DNA from: a virus
IMG/VR virus record: IMGVR_UViG_3300022074_007341
Location: 1 to 34,271 of that record
DNA length: 34,271 nucleotides
Strand: one strand, 5' to 3'
Below are positions 20,603-29,640 of the stretch, piece after piece. Position numbers and translations under genes: made by a program. Each line of letters begins with the position of its first letter. Within the stretch, counting starts at the first letter, position 1. Under the pieces are notes generated by a model. That model did no database searches, had not been told where the DNA came from, and saw nothing but the letters and a program-made list of their open reading frames with translations.

Positions 20603-20830
20603 TTATCGATTGTATTTTAGGTTAATCTCGGTGTCAATAACGAGTCCAGCACGTTCCATCCTGATAAGTGATACAAGAACATCCTCTTCCCATGGATCAA
20701 ACCATGCAAAGAATCTTTTGAAAAAAGCCTCAAGTTCCGACTCGGATTTAAGGGACAAACGATCAACCGCGGAACGGTGGATGTTCCATACCTCGCCGGT
20801 TTTAGAGGTGATCTTGATCGTGTTGGACAT
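20603..20830 (-). CDS. Small hypothetical protein, 75 aa
   Basis: The start is taken at the ATG 20830 (MSNTIKITSKTGEVWNIHRS), which overlaps the stop of the upstream micropeptide (TAATG). The frame extends further upstream, but that part would overlap the micropeptide. Two short beta-like segments are followed by a Phe/Trp-rich helix (LEAFFKRFFAWFDPWEEDV). Function unknown. Confidence 0.65.
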   Translation of the reverse strand: MSNTIKITSKTGEVWNIHRSAVDRLSLKSESELEAFFKRFFAWFDPWEEDVLVSLIRMERAGLVIDTEINLKYNR

Positions 20831-20967
20831 TAGTCTTTTAAAAAGTTTTTGATTGCGTTTGCTAGGATAGCGACGTAAATGGCTTCTGATATTTTGTGCA
20901 GGGAGAATAGCCAAAGTGAAACTCCCAGAAGAAAGATAACTGCGACGTTGTAGATTTCGTATTTCAT
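20830..20967 (-). CDS. Membrane micropeptide, 45 aa
   Basis: One hydrophobic helix (about 7-22, NVAVIFLLGVSLWLFS) then an amphipathic C-terminal helix (EAIYVAILANAIKNFLKD). Overlaps both neighbours by 3-4 nt, evidence that it is translated. Confidence 0.68.
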   Translation of the reverse strand: MKYEIYNVAVIFLLGVSLWLFSLHKISEAIYVAILANAIKNFLKD

Positions 20968-21059
20968 TGCCAATTGTGTAGAATTAAAAAGCTTGCTGCG
21001 CCTGCGATTAGTATTAAAACTGATGCGCCGAGAACCCAGTATAGTGTTAGGTAGATCAT
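20964..21059 (-). CDS. Membrane micropeptide, 31 aa
   Basis: MIYLTLYWVLGASVLILIAG then AASFLILHNWQ: an almost entirely hydrophobic single helix. Its ATG overlaps the TGA of the upstream gene (ATGA) and its TGA overlaps the next ATG, giving tight coupling on both sides. Confidence 0.68.
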   Translation of the reverse strand: MIYLTLYWVLGASVLILIAGAASFLILHNWQ

Positions 21060-21388
21060 TTGATCCGAAGTTTGATTAACTTGGCCAAGCTCTCGTAAGG
21101 TTTAAGAAGCTCGTCAATAGAGTGAGCATCGAGACCTTTGTCTATGATGCTTTGATTGTTTCCGCCGTGGAAGTTCTGAACCCATTCAAGAAGCATGGTG
21201 CAAAGCGAGAGAAGGGTTTCGTTTTTAGAAGTGAGCTCTCCAAAGGACATGCTGTGGAGGAAGGTCTCTCGCATTTCGCGGATAAGCTTCCATTCGCAGC
21301 TGCGGAGAATGGTGGTAGCTTCGTGAAGGTCGTTGGTGCCGTTAAGCTTGCTTTTTAAAACTAATGGGGTACTGATTTTGTTGCTCAT
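21056..21388 (-). CDS. Hypothetical early protein, 110 aa
   Basis: All-helical by composition (LHEATTILRSCEWKLIREMR; LSLCTMLLEWVQNFHGG; ELLKPYESLAKLIKLRIK). No motif recognised. It is preceded by an 18-bp direct repeat lying between it and the first gene of the operon. Confidence 0.68.
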   Translation of the reverse strand: MSNKISTPLVLKSKLNGTNDLHEATTILRSCEWKLIREMRETFLHSMSFGELTSKNETLLSLCTMLLEWVQNFHGGNNQSIIDKGLDAHSIDELLKPYESLAKLIKLRIK

Positions 21389-21397
21389 GATATAAAG

Positions 21398-21440
21398 GTG
21401 TGGTGTGTGGTTTAGATAAAAAGTGTGGTGTGTGGTTTAG
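21398..21440. repeat. 18-bp exact direct repeat
   Basis: GTGTGGTGTGTGGTTTAG occurs at 21398-21415 and 21423-21440, 7 bp apart; the second copy contains the stop codon of the 21437 gene. On the mRNA this makes a doubled C/A-rich block between two genes. Confidence 0.85.
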
Positions 21441-21679
21441 CCCAGGCCGTTGAAGGCGGAGGGCTTGTTATTTGTTCCACTGTGCTCAAGAGCCTTGAAC
21501 ATACGCTTGTAGACGGCGTTTAGGGAGTCTTCAAGGTAATCTGCCTTTGCTTCAGGATCTTCTAAAAGCTGACCCAAAGCGATAACAGATTTGATCTCGG
21601 GAAGGACCCATCGGACTTGATTCTGGAGGAATCGGGCTTCTTCTTCGATATTGGTGGTGGTTGTTGTTTTATTATCCAT
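21437..21679 (-). CDS. Hypothetical early protein, 80 aa
   Basis: MDNKTTTTTNIEEEARFLQ at the start, then helical, acidic sequence (LGQLLEDPEAKADYLEDSL). First gene of a seven-gene early operon down to the lipoprotein at 19315. The -10 is 8 nt from the ATG, so the leader is only 1-2 nt. Confidence 0.7.
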   Translation of the reverse strand: MDNKTTTTTNIEEEARFLQNQVRWVLPEIKSVIALGQLLEDPEAKADYLEDSLNAVYKRMFKALEHSGTNNKPSAFNGLG

Positions 21680-21687
21680 ACACGAGC

Positions 21688-21715
21688 ATTATACCATATT
21701 CCACGGGTATGTAAA
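21688..21715 (-). promoter_or_regulatory. Early promoter, near-consensus
   Basis: Minus: TTTACA (21715-21710), 16 bp spacer, TGG then TATAAT (21693-21688). Upstream is a perfect palindromic A/T element, CTTTTTTGCAAAAAAG. This is the best match to the family consensus and to sigma-70 consensus. Confidence 0.88.
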
Positions 21716-21825
21716 CCTCTTTTTTGCAAAAAAGTGAACTTTGTCTTAAAAAGACCCAAAACCTGCTCAATTCGGCACAAAATCGAACCCCCGCCCACAA
21801 GAACCCCGCGGAGAGCAAGAAAGCA

Positions 21826-21849
21826 TGGCCCCTGAATTCGCCGGGGCCA
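21826..21849 (-). terminator. GC-rich hairpin after the tail-fibre gene
   Basis: TGGCCCC (21826-21832) and GGGGCCA (21843-21849) with a 10 nt loop, 12 nt after the fibre stop codon. On minus it is followed by a mixed T-rich stretch, not a clean U-tract, so it may be a terminator or a 3'-end stabiliser for the long late mRNA. Confidence 0.55.
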
Positions 21850-21861
21850 GAGCGGGATTAC

Positions 21862-24800
21862 CTAGCTTAATCCTGAAATTGATACATTCTCGATGTCGTT
21901 TGAAGCCATACTGTTGAACTGTAACTTCGTGTAGTTCTGTTCTCCGGGCTGAATGTAGTTTCGAACGCCATTAGAAAAGCTGTCGCTGCTGCCATCACCC
22001 ATTAGCCACACTTGAGTAGCATATGCTGGTTGTGTATCACCGATTTGGAAGTTAGAATAGTTAGATGTTGTATTAGGATATCTGTAAGTCTCCCCTACTT
22101 TATAGTCAGCAACCCAACCAACAGGGTCAGTAATCATCTTCAGGATTTCAGCATCATCTGGTATGGTATCATTTCTCTTAAGAGTTGTTGTAACCATACT
22201 AGCTACTTTACCATGAAAGTTTCTATTACCACCACGTCCGCCGATAGTGAAATCCCCCGTTATACTTAAATCTGTACGAGCATTGTTTCCACCATTAGTC
22301 CAGTTAGCAGCTGTTGATTTATTATCAGCTAATGCAGGAGCATAATCCCAAACTCCAGAAATTATTCTTATGTCAAAAGCATCAGCTAAATTAGCATCGG
22401 TTAAATTACCGTAGTTAAATCTACCACCTTTGAAAGCGATATAAACTCCGTACCATTTACTAGCATTGGTTTGTAGATAGTTATCAATCAAACACTCATT
22501 GTTATTAGAGCCTCTTCCCCATCCAAAGTATAACTCCCTGGATGCAGTTAGTCTTAGATAAATGTTATCGTTATTGCTACTAGCACCTTCACCCATATTC
22601 CAAATATGTTGGTTACTATTGTTACCATCAATTCTGAATACTATAGAAGTTGCCCATGGGAAAGAATATCCATTATCAGCAGTTTTAGTACTATCAGGGT
22701 TGTTAGCTACAGCAACTCCATAGCCACCCAGTCTAAGAGGTTGTGCTTGAGTAATAGGATTAACTTGTTTTAAGTGTTCATTACCACCACTAAAGTCAAT
22801 CGCCTTAGTCCAATTAGTTGCATTTGTTGTTGGTGGAGCAGGCACCGATATTTCAGATAAACCTGTCCAATCAATCTCATTACCATCAATAGCATTGCCA
22901 TTAAAAGTCCAGAAGGACATTACAACATCAAGAGGAGTAGTAACACTAGCGTATCCTGAGTTATCGCCACTCTGACCTTTATAAGCATTCCAGTTACCAT
23001 AAGTTACAGTTGATTCGTCACCAGAAGTAATGCCTAAGTTTCCATTACGTCCAAAGGCTAATCTGATGTTATTACCAGAATTTGTTACTTCAAGGAAAGC
23101 ACACGTTGTGTTCATTAAGGATGTGGTGTTCAGATACATGCTGTTTCCTACAATACCATTAGCAACAGGGTACATGGTAAGACTTGTACCACTGCTATTA
23201 AATATACCTACAATGTAGCTATTACCTGCGAAAGTAAGACCTGATGCAGCAGCACCATTACTGTTTACTTGCTTGGTATTTGACCAGTTACTACCTTTAA
23301 GTCCGATTGCAAAGATAGTATTGTTGCTTTTAACTTCACCAATGAAATCAGTGAAGAAAGCATTATCTAATACAAGTCTTTCGCCTGCGCCTAATGTCTC
23401 ATCAAGACTAATCCAACCATGGTCACCCGAGTCCATTACATTTGAGCCAGTCTGGTTAGCGCTTGGACCTTCTAAGTCAATACCGGTCGGATTAGCGCTG
23501 TAAGTTGAACCAGCAACGGTCATTGGTACTGTAGCAGTAGCAGCCCCATCACCATCAGTCCAAACAAGGCTAATAGGCGGAACGTCTGCTGGTACAACAA
23601 ACTCGAGGTAAGCGCCAGCACTTCCAACAGTACCATTTAGAGTAACACCAGTAGTATAAGCATTGCCATTAGCATCAACAACCATTAAGGTGTCATTTGA
23701 CTCAACAGAGGCATGATCTAAGTAGAACTTGTAAGTGCTACCAGCATTAAATGTTACCGTGTTGAAGTCGAGTATTGTGCTACCTCCGTCTTGGGTAAAC
23801 TTAATACCACTTGCTTGTTCAACAATAGTGAATTCGTTTCCGGCCAGGTCAGCCAATACATTAATAGTAATTGTTCCTTGAACAGAACCAAAGCTATTTG
23901 CTTTAGTAACGTTAATAACATGAGTAACAGAGTTACCAGCGCCATTAGTAATGTCTTCAGCTGTACCAATAATAGCGTAGCCGTTGTCAGCATAACCATT
24001 AGGAACGTTGGTCACATTAAATGTGTCGGTCATTCCAGCAGCCTTGTACTGAATGTTAATAGCACTACCTTCTTGTACGTTGTAGGTGATATTACTAAAC
24101 GTTGGCAAGTAGTTGGCGTCCTCTCCTGTTGGGATTTCGTTCCAAACAACGTTAATGCTGTTACCGAATATTCCGCCTTGAGGTGCTGCCGAACCAGCAT
24201 GGACTCCAGATGTATCTGGCATGTACCATGTGTTGCTTCCGCCATTGTAGGTATCATCCGCAAATGTATGGGTGTGGCTTGTACCACTTCCTCCATCTTC
24301 TATGGAATCAATGTAATTAGCCTCCGCTTCACTTGCGAAAAGAGGGTAATAGAATTCCCCATCTGGGCTTTCAATGTAATACCAACCTGTTAGGGAAGCG
24401 CCTTCTTCTTCGGCGCTCATGTCATACTTAACCAATTCGGGGATTCTATCAGCGGTATGACTGTTCTCATTAGCTCCCAAAAAGATATTAAAAGCAGAAC
24501 CATCAAGGTCTACCTTCTTAGTGGCAATTAGTTCATTATTGGTTTCGTGCCACATCTCCAAGGAGTTGTCACTGTTGTACCTGAATGAAATTAGACCCAG
24601 ATTATTATTACCAGCGTCGATACTTGAATCATATCCAATGTCGCTTCTGTCTCCATTTGGATCATAGGAATTGAGAGCGCTCGTGTTCCAAGTCCAATTA
24701 CTTTCAGAGGCTCCGATTTCTTTTATTACCTCGGATGTGTTGTAGAAGAAGCCATCTTCAAGTGTGTCTTCAGCGCTTGCAACGTTGCTAGATGCTCCGG

Positions 24801-27800
24801 TGTATCCGAATCCGATTTTCTCAGAACGGCCAAAGTAGTTGAAGTTCAGAGTTATCTTTTCTCCGGGGCTTACTGAGATCCTGCTTTTAATAACGGTGGA
24901 CTCTTCTAATCCGTTGCTCCATTCTCCTCCTTGAGAGTTGTCTTGGTCGTGAACGATCTCCCATGATTCGGTTCTTTCTGTGAATACTGGAAAGCTTCCT
25001 TCATTAAAGGAAGACCACTGAATCATAACTGAAGAACCAGCTATTGTGGAGTTGGACTTACCGATTAAACTGTAACCGCCGTTAACTACTTCATAGAGAT
25101 ATAGGTAATTGTCTTGACCGAAGCGAAGAGCAAGCTGACCGTTGGGCATTCCGTAGTAACCTGCGAATGATCCGCTTGTCTCAATTGTCACTCCGCTCGA
25201 ATCAACTTGGCTGAATCTTGTATTGGTACCTGCGTAAGCAAATCCAACCGTCCAATTGGAGGGCTGAAGCGCATCCGAACCGGACTGTGCGGTTTCAGCT
25301 GCACCCCAAACACCTATCATGTAATCGTAGGAGGGATTGTGTGTCCAAACAAACTCGTGGCCCTTTTCTAAAGACTCACCGTTATAAAACGGATTGTAGT
25401 TTCTATAGTTGTTTCCAATAGTAGGTGTGGTAATCTGTGTTCCCGCTTCTGCACCGTATGAAACGAACCAGTTGTTACTTATAGCTGGGAGTGATCCCCC
25501 AGACGATTCGTCCCCATTTATTCCGACCTCCGAAACAAGGAACGATTTGTAATTCACAAGGTCCATTTGGAACGCTGCGTTGAGTGTATCATTCGCAGAA
25601 TTTAAATCGTTTCCGGCCTGTGTTCCGTTAACATAAATGTTTCCGAATGTAAGACCTCTCAGTTGAACCTTATCAGAATTGTTTTGGGATATTTGTATTG
25701 TACTTCCAACCACCGTGGAGGTAAGGTCGTTAATAGCGTATCTGTTAATAACATTACCGCCAACACCTTCGTTTAGTGTGATTGATTGTTTTAGTGTGTC
25801 AACCACCACGTCCACGATCGGCACTTGCATAACGTGGTTACTGAAAGGTAACTCGGAGTAGTTACCAGCAAGTGGAGGGTTAATGGCCTTTGTCCCGATT
25901 GATTGGTAGGAGTTATCTCCCAAAGATAATCTAAGATTGGTCACATCAACTTCGCTTAGGTCAATAGCATAGTCTTGACCTATGAATCCAACGTCATCTA
26001 CCTTAATAATGTTCTTATCGTCGTCAGGTAATTGACCAACCGCAGACGTGATAAGAAGTCCAACCTTATCGGAGTTGGATCCAAGTCCTGTGTAGTGAAC
26101 CTGGGTGTCAAGTATCTCTGCGATGAATCTAAAGTCGGGATTTAAACTAATTGAAGTTCCAAGTAGATTGTAAACCTCGTTAATTTGGATTGATGCCTTT
26201 GCGTCTCCGGGGTTTCCGATGCCGTTAAAAGAAGAGCGGTTATTGTCATAAAGACCGCAATCACGAAGTGTGCTGTTAGCTGCGCCCCATGCGCAGAATC
26301 CTGCGTTCCAGTTTCCGTTAACCTCGTTCTGGCTAAACTTATTATTGATACCGCCAATTACTAAAAGACCGTTGTTGGCATTGTAGGAGGAAGCGTTCAT
26401 CGAAACAGTTACGTTGTGACACCCTCCAAGAGAACCTGCGGCGATGTATATTCCCGACTCGATGTTCTGGGAAGACACGTTTCGAGTTATGAATCCATAG
26501 CCGCCAATACCGCAGTCTTGAACTCTGATACCTCTAAGGTTTTTGCTTACATTGTTTCCAATCACTCGAACTCCGGTTGATTCCTGAATTCTTAAAGCTC
26601 CACCGTTGGAAGCATTGGATCCTGCGTAAAACGCCTGAAGATCCGCGCTGGAAGAATCGTATCCAAGTAAGGCGGTTGTTGTCGAAGGGAGAATTGTATT
26701 AAGAGCTGAACCGTTCCATCCGTTGTTTGTAAAGTCGCAGTTTTCGATCTCAACCTTTGCGGTCTTTTTAGTAAGGATTCCGTATCCTCCCGCGTTGCTG
26801 AATCGTAGATTGCGGAAAGCGTACTCCTTGGAGTTATCTGTTCCGGTTACTTCCAAAACGTTTCCGTTGCTTGCGTCATAAGAAGCATACTGAATGGCTG
26901 AACCATCAGATCCTACAAATGTCAAAGACTTATCGGCGGGAAGTACCAAAGAGGATGTTATGTTAAATACACCGTCCAAAAAGATTGTGTCACCGTCGTT
27001 AGCCGATGCAACCGCTGTAACAACATCACCAAAGGGATAAAGAGCTGAGCCATCCGAAACGCCTCCGGTGTATCCAGCTTTCACCATCACATCGTAAACA
27101 CGAAGTCCGGAGCTGTTAATGTCATTTTGAGTTACTGAGTCAGCAGCAATGTGATCATAGTCTGTTCCATTGAAGACCATAACGTCTCCAACAGCCTTAC
27201 CATTTCCTGGTGTAGCCACTCTGTAGAAATCACCGAGCACATCAGAACCGGTTGGTAATGACGGGGTGTCGGTGTCAGCGTTGTAAGTTCCTTTGTAAAT
27301 CGAGCCTGTGCTCAAAGCATTTACGTCGTCCTTAGTAGCTATTTCTTTGTCTTCAAAAAGACGGTGGAGAACGTTTGTTTGGTATCTTGTGTTGACATCG
27401 TCACCTTCGCAGACAAGTAAAAGACCTTGTCTTGTTTCTTGGTTTCCTATCGTTTCGACCTTTGTAATCGACGCGTGGTTGGTAGACCCAGCTTCAATGT
27501 CAAGTGGGTGAGTAAAGAACCATGTTAAATCCTCGTTAACCGATAAACCCGAGTGATCAAGATGCTGTTGATAAACCAAAGTGCCATCAACGCTCAGTTC
27601 GTAAAGAAGCCGCTGATTAGCAGGAACCTCCTCAGCGACTCTCGTTGTAATTCCCACACCGGAGATATTAAAAGAAAAGAAGTTGTCCCCGTCATAAGGA
27701 ATAGCTGTGTCATTAACGGGTGTTCCGCCAAGTCCTACGGTACTGAAGTCACCAAATAGTCGGGTGGACGGATTAACCAGACCAGCTCCTGCCGCCTGGT

Positions 27801-28308
27801 TCTCAGGAAGAGATTGGTCAAGCATTCTTCCGAACACTGGGAAGTCACTCGTTTCTCGCGTAAGGTCGTCAAAGTAAACGTTTGCTGCACCGGAACTCAT
27901 GCGGTGTTGACCACCTAAGTGAAGAGAAGAAAGTGTTGTCTCAATCGCCTTAACAGCTTTTAGTCTGTCAGTGGTGGGATTGTACTCGAAGTATTCCCCA
28001 ATGGTAGGTCTTGCAAACTCGTTGTTAAGATAAGCAAGTATTTGATCCCTGTCGTAGGAGTAAGGTGCATCTACGAGATTTTCACCCGCTTCGTTTTGAA
28101 CGCGAGTGATTTTTAAACGTTTAAAGAAAACGCGGTGCTCTGTTGTACTTCCGGACTTAAAGAGAACAGTAGATTTAACAATAACCCTGTTGGTTTGTGT
28201 TGGGTGAGCGATGGCTTCAACAGAGCCGATGTCCTTTTGTCCCACCTTTGCACCGTCAAAGGAGACCTTTCCGGTGGATAAATTCGAGTAGATTTTTACT
28301 TGGCCCAT
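21862..28308 (-). CDS. Giant tail fibre / receptor-binding protein, 2148 aa
   Basis: One uninterrupted frame. The N-terminal ~330 residues (MGQVKIYSNLSTGKVSFDGA onward) are likely the attachment part. A short SIYKGTYNADTDTPSLPTGS-type spacer domain follows (about 335-395), then a right-handed parallel beta-helix region (about 430-720, many V-x-N-x and GGYGILTKK/ENCDFTNNG-type turns). The centre has beta-sandwich-like modules, and a C-terminal ConA/LamG-like module (about 1900-2080, SIVFRIDGN, WYGVYIAFKGG, FTIGGRGGNRNFHGKVASM). No signal peptide, no catalytic motif. It binds host surface glycans or proteins by analogy. The part encoded at about 21.9-24.1 kb is AT-richer than the rest, suggesting module exchange. 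Confidence 0.85.
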   Translation of the reverse strand: MGQVKIYSNLSTGKVSFDGAKVGQKDIGSVEAIAHPTQTNRVIVKSTVLFKSGSTTEHRVFFKRLKITRVQNEAGENLVDAPYSYDRDQILAYLNNEFARPTIGEYFEYNPTTDRLKAVKAIETTLSSLHLGGQHRMSSGAANVYFDDLTRETSDFPVFGRMLDQSLPENQAAGAGLVNPSTRLFGDFSTVGLGGTPVNDTAIPYDGDNFFSFNISGVGITTRVAEEVPANQRLLYELSVDGTLVYQQHLDHSGLSVNEDLTWFFTHPLDIEAGSTNHASITKVETIGNQETRQGLLLVCEGDDVNTRYQTNVLHRLFEDKEIATKDDVNALSTGSIYKGTYNADTDTPSLPTGSDVLGDFYRVATPGNGKAVGDVMVFNGTDYDHIAADSVTQNDINSSGLRVYDVMVKAGYTGGVSDGSALYPFGDVVTAVASANDGDTIFLDGVFNITSSLVLPADKSLTFVGSDGSAIQYASYDASNGNVLEVTGTDNSKEYAFRNLRFSNAGGYGILTKKTAKVEIENCDFTNNGWNGSALNTILPSTTTALLGYDSSSADLQAFYAGSNASNGGALRIQESTGVRVIGNNVSKNLRGIRVQDCGIGGYGFITRNVSSQNIESGIYIAAGSLGGCHNVTVSMNASSYNANNGLLVIGGINNKFSQNEVNGNWNAGFCAWGAANSTLRDCGLYDNNRSSFNGIGNPGDAKASIQINEVYNLLGTSISLNPDFRFIAEILDTQVHYTGLGSNSDKVGLLITSAVGQLPDDDKNIIKVDDVGFIGQDYAIDLSEVDVTNLRLSLGDNSYQSIGTKAINPPLAGNYSELPFSNHVMQVPIVDVVVDTLKQSITLNEGVGGNVINRYAINDLTSTVVGSTIQISQNNSDKVQLRGLTFGNIYVNGTQAGNDLNSANDTLNAAFQMDLVNYKSFLVSEVGINGDESSGGSLPAISNNWFVSYGAEAGTQITTPTIGNNYRNYNPFYNGESLEKGHEFVWTHNPSYDYMIGVWGAAETAQSGSDALQPSNWTVGFAYAGTNTRFSQVDSSGVTIETSGSFAGYYGMPNGQLALRFGQDNYLYLYEVVNGGYSLIGKSNSTIAGSSVMIQWSSFNEGSFPVFTERTESWEIVHDQDNSQGGEWSNGLEESTVIKSRISVSPGEKITLNFNYFGRSEKIGFGYTGASSNVASAEDTLEDGFFYNTSEVIKEIGASESNWTWNTSALNSYDPNGDRSDIGYDSSIDAGNNNLGLISFRYNSDNSLEMWHETNNELIATKKVDLDGSAFNIFLGANENSHTADRIPELVKYDMSAEEEGASLTGWYYIESPDGEFYYPLFASEAEANYIDSIEDGGSGTSHTHTFADDTYNGGSNTWYMPDTSGVHAGSAAPQGGIFGNSINVVWNEIPTGEDANYLPTFSNITYNVQEGSAINIQYKAAGMTDTFNVTNVPNGYADNGYAIIGTAEDITNGAGNSVTHVINVTKANSFGSVQGTITINVLADLAGNEFTIVEQASGIKFTQDGGSTILDFNTVTFNAGSTYKFYLDHASVESNDTLMVVDANGNAYTTGVTLNGTVGSAGAYLEFVVPADVPPISLVWTDGDGAATATVPMTVAGSTYSANPTGIDLEGPSANQTGSNVMDSGDHGWISLDETLGAGERLVLDNAFFTDFIGEVKSNNTIFAIGLKGSNWSNTKQVNSNGAAASGLTFAGNSYIVGIFNSSGTSLTMYPVANGIVGNSMYLNTTSLMNTTCAFLEVTNSGNNIRLAFGRNGNLGITSGDESTVTYGNWNAYKGQSGDNSGYASVTTPLDVVMSFWTFNGNAIDGNEIDWTGLSEISVPAPPTTNATNWTKAIDFSGGNEHLKQVNPITQAQPLRLGGYGVAVANNPDSTKTADNGYSFPWATSIVFRIDGNNSNQHIWNMGEGASSNNDNIYLRLTASRELYFGWGRGSNNNECLIDNYLQTNASKWYGVYIAFKGGRFNYGNLTDANLADAFDIRIISGVWDYAPALADNKSTAANWTNGGNNARTDLSITGDFTIGGRGGNRNFHGKVASMVTTTLKRNDTIPDDAEILKMITDPVGWVADYKVGETYRYPNTTSNYSNFQIGDTQPAYATQVWLMGDGSSDSFSNGVRNYIQPGEQNYTKLQFNSMASNDIENVSISGLS

Positions 28309-28312
28309 TTTT

Positions 28313-28936
28313 TTAAAAGATAGATAGTGTTAGGTTGTCTAGGGTTACTGTGCCAGCAACGTCGGAGCGAACCTGAAATCGGAAAGATCCGGCGTCACCA
28401 ACGCCGTGTGTGGTGATGTCTTCGTTTATAATAAATTTAATAACAGGAGATTGAGCATAGTCAATATCAGCTCCTGACTCCATGGCTGCGGAGGTTGCCT
28501 CGATAAAGAACTCAGAGGGAGGTGAATCGCCTGAAACCGAGTTCTTAGTAAAACATAAACGGGAGTCGAGTCTTCCGCCGTCTTCGTCGGGATCAAATCT
28601 AAATACCGCTTGAAAAGAACAGGAAGAGGTTAGTGTTAATCCTTCTAAGTCAAATACAACGGGATCAACCGTTGTTCCTGCGCCTGTGTGACCTGCGGCC
28701 GCAGCAGCTTTCATGTTTGCGGTTCTGTGATCATAAAGACCACTTGGATCAACAGTAAAGTTAAGATCCTGGTAAACGTTTGTGTCATCAGTAATGATTT
28801 CTGTCGTGGTTCCTGATCCTCCGTAGTATGCGGAACTCAGCAAAGCGTAATGACCCTGAGACGTTTGAGGGAGACCAAGCGCATCAGCAACCTGATCGAA
28901 AGTTCCCGTGATGGGGTTAATTGCGTATTTTGGCAT
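28313..28936 (-). CDS. Tail-fibre-associated structural protein, 207 aa
   Basis: It starts MPKYAINPITGTFDQVADAL; the first 25 residues recall short N-terminal attachment segments of marine phage tail proteins (NPITGxFDxV). The remainder is beta-rich with a jelly-roll look (FSCSFQAVFRFDPDEDG-type, SFRFQVRSDVAGTVTLDNL). It has an upstream AAAGGAG, one of few good Shine-Dalgarno sites. It lies between the RHS-like small protein and the giant fibre in one late operon, suggesting a fibre connector, tip or assembly factor. Confidence 0.68.
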   Translation of the reverse strand: MPKYAINPITGTFDQVADALGLPQTSQGHYALLSSAYYGGSGTTTEIITDDTNVYQDLNFTVDPSGLYDHRTANMKAAAAAGHTGAGTTVDPVVFDLEGLTLTSSCSFQAVFRFDPDEDGGRLDSRLCFTKNSVSGDSPPSEFFIEATSAAMESGADIDYAQSPVIKFIINEDITTHGVGDAGSFRFQVRSDVAGTVTLDNLTLSIF

Positions 28937-28952
28937 GGTTTTTTATACTCCT

Positions 28953-29174
28953 TTAAGCGATTCTTTCAGAGGTGGTGATGTTACCACTTCCATCGTAGGT
29001 GTATCGGATGTGACCGACGAGAGTACCGCTGGCCTGTTGACCGCCAAGGTAATAATAAATGTCAGTGACGTTGCCGCTGCCATCGTAAGTATAGGTCACG
29101 TAGTCGTGTGGACCCACACCCATTCCAGTAAATTTAGAGTTGTTCTTTCTCTGTGGATAGTTGTAGTAAGCCAT
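28953..29174 (-). CDS. Small late protein with two YTYDGSGN repeats, 73 aa
   Basis: Two YTYDGSGN segments (28-35 and 58-65) resemble RHS/YD-type repeat units, separated by YYYLGGQQASGTLVG. It starts MAYYNYPQRKNNSKFTGMG. It heads the fibre operon right after a perfect late promoter; a minor structural role is inferred. Confidence 0.65.
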   Translation of the reverse strand: MAYYNYPQRKNNSKFTGMGVGPHDYVTYTYDGSGNVTDIYYYLGGQQASGTLVGHIRYTYDGSGNITTSERIA

Positions 29175-29183
29175 AACATTGAG

Positions 29184-29191
29184 TATTTATA
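29184..29191 (-). promoter_or_regulatory. T4-type late promoter, perfect TATAAATA
   Basis: Minus TATAAATA, 9 nt before the ATG at 29174. Same spacing as at 8398. It drives the fibre operon (29174, 28936, 28308). Confidence 0.82.
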
Positions 29192-29244
29192 CAAAAACAC
29201 AGTTCTGTACGGCGACTTTATGATAGAAATTACACCTATATTTA

Positions 29245-29616
29245 CTAAAGAGCAGATCGGGTAATATCATCCAGGGACCAGGTTTGTTCCCTGTCACTCC
29301 ACCAATGCGTTGTGGTTGGAGTGGTGATTAAAAAGCTGTCCTGAGCGGTGGCAGCCTTTATTTCGAATCCCAAAGCCTTTGCGGCTTCAAGTATTTCTTC
29401 GCTTGAACGTGCGAATTTAGGATAATTAACAAGCTCTACGCATGCTCCTGTTTCCTCTCCGCCCGAATAAATGAAGGAGGTCTTTGAAACGTTTACACAG
29501 CACGTATTTGCCTTGACCCAGTGCCGGCATGTTTGCTTGATTTCAGCAAGTGGACCACTGATGTAAATGCGAGCCCAGTAAGTCTTTGCCGAAAGATGTC
29601 TTTTAAATTGATCCAT
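29245..29616 (-). CDS. Hypothetical protein, 123 aa
   Basis: Starts MDQFKRHLSAKTYWARIYIS. An alpha/beta composition with four Cys (CRHW, NTCC, GACVEL), ending in THWWSDREQTWSLDDITRSA. Conserved-looking but not recognised. It lies just upstream of the late promoter of the fibre operon and 24 nt downstream of the next minus gene. Confidence 0.68.
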   Translation of the reverse strand: MDQFKRHLSAKTYWARIYISGPLAEIKQTCRHWVKANTCCVNVSKTSFIYSGGEETGACVELVNYPKFARSSEEILEAAKALGFEIKAATAQDSFLITTPTTTHWWSDREQTWSLDDITRSAL

Positions 29617-29640
29617 GGTATATTAGCAGGCAAGGGGTGT

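Noticed and set aside
21760-21810. tRNA- or tmRNA-like GGGGGTTCGATTTT near the fibre terminator
   Set aside because: No matching acceptor, D-arm or anticodon stem is found around it on minus; it resembles a T-loop by chance.
23754-24393. ORFs of 80-200 codons on both strands inside the fibre gene
   Set aside because: They are shadows of a 6.4 kb frame with low-complexity or Cys/Ser-rich composition and no start signals.
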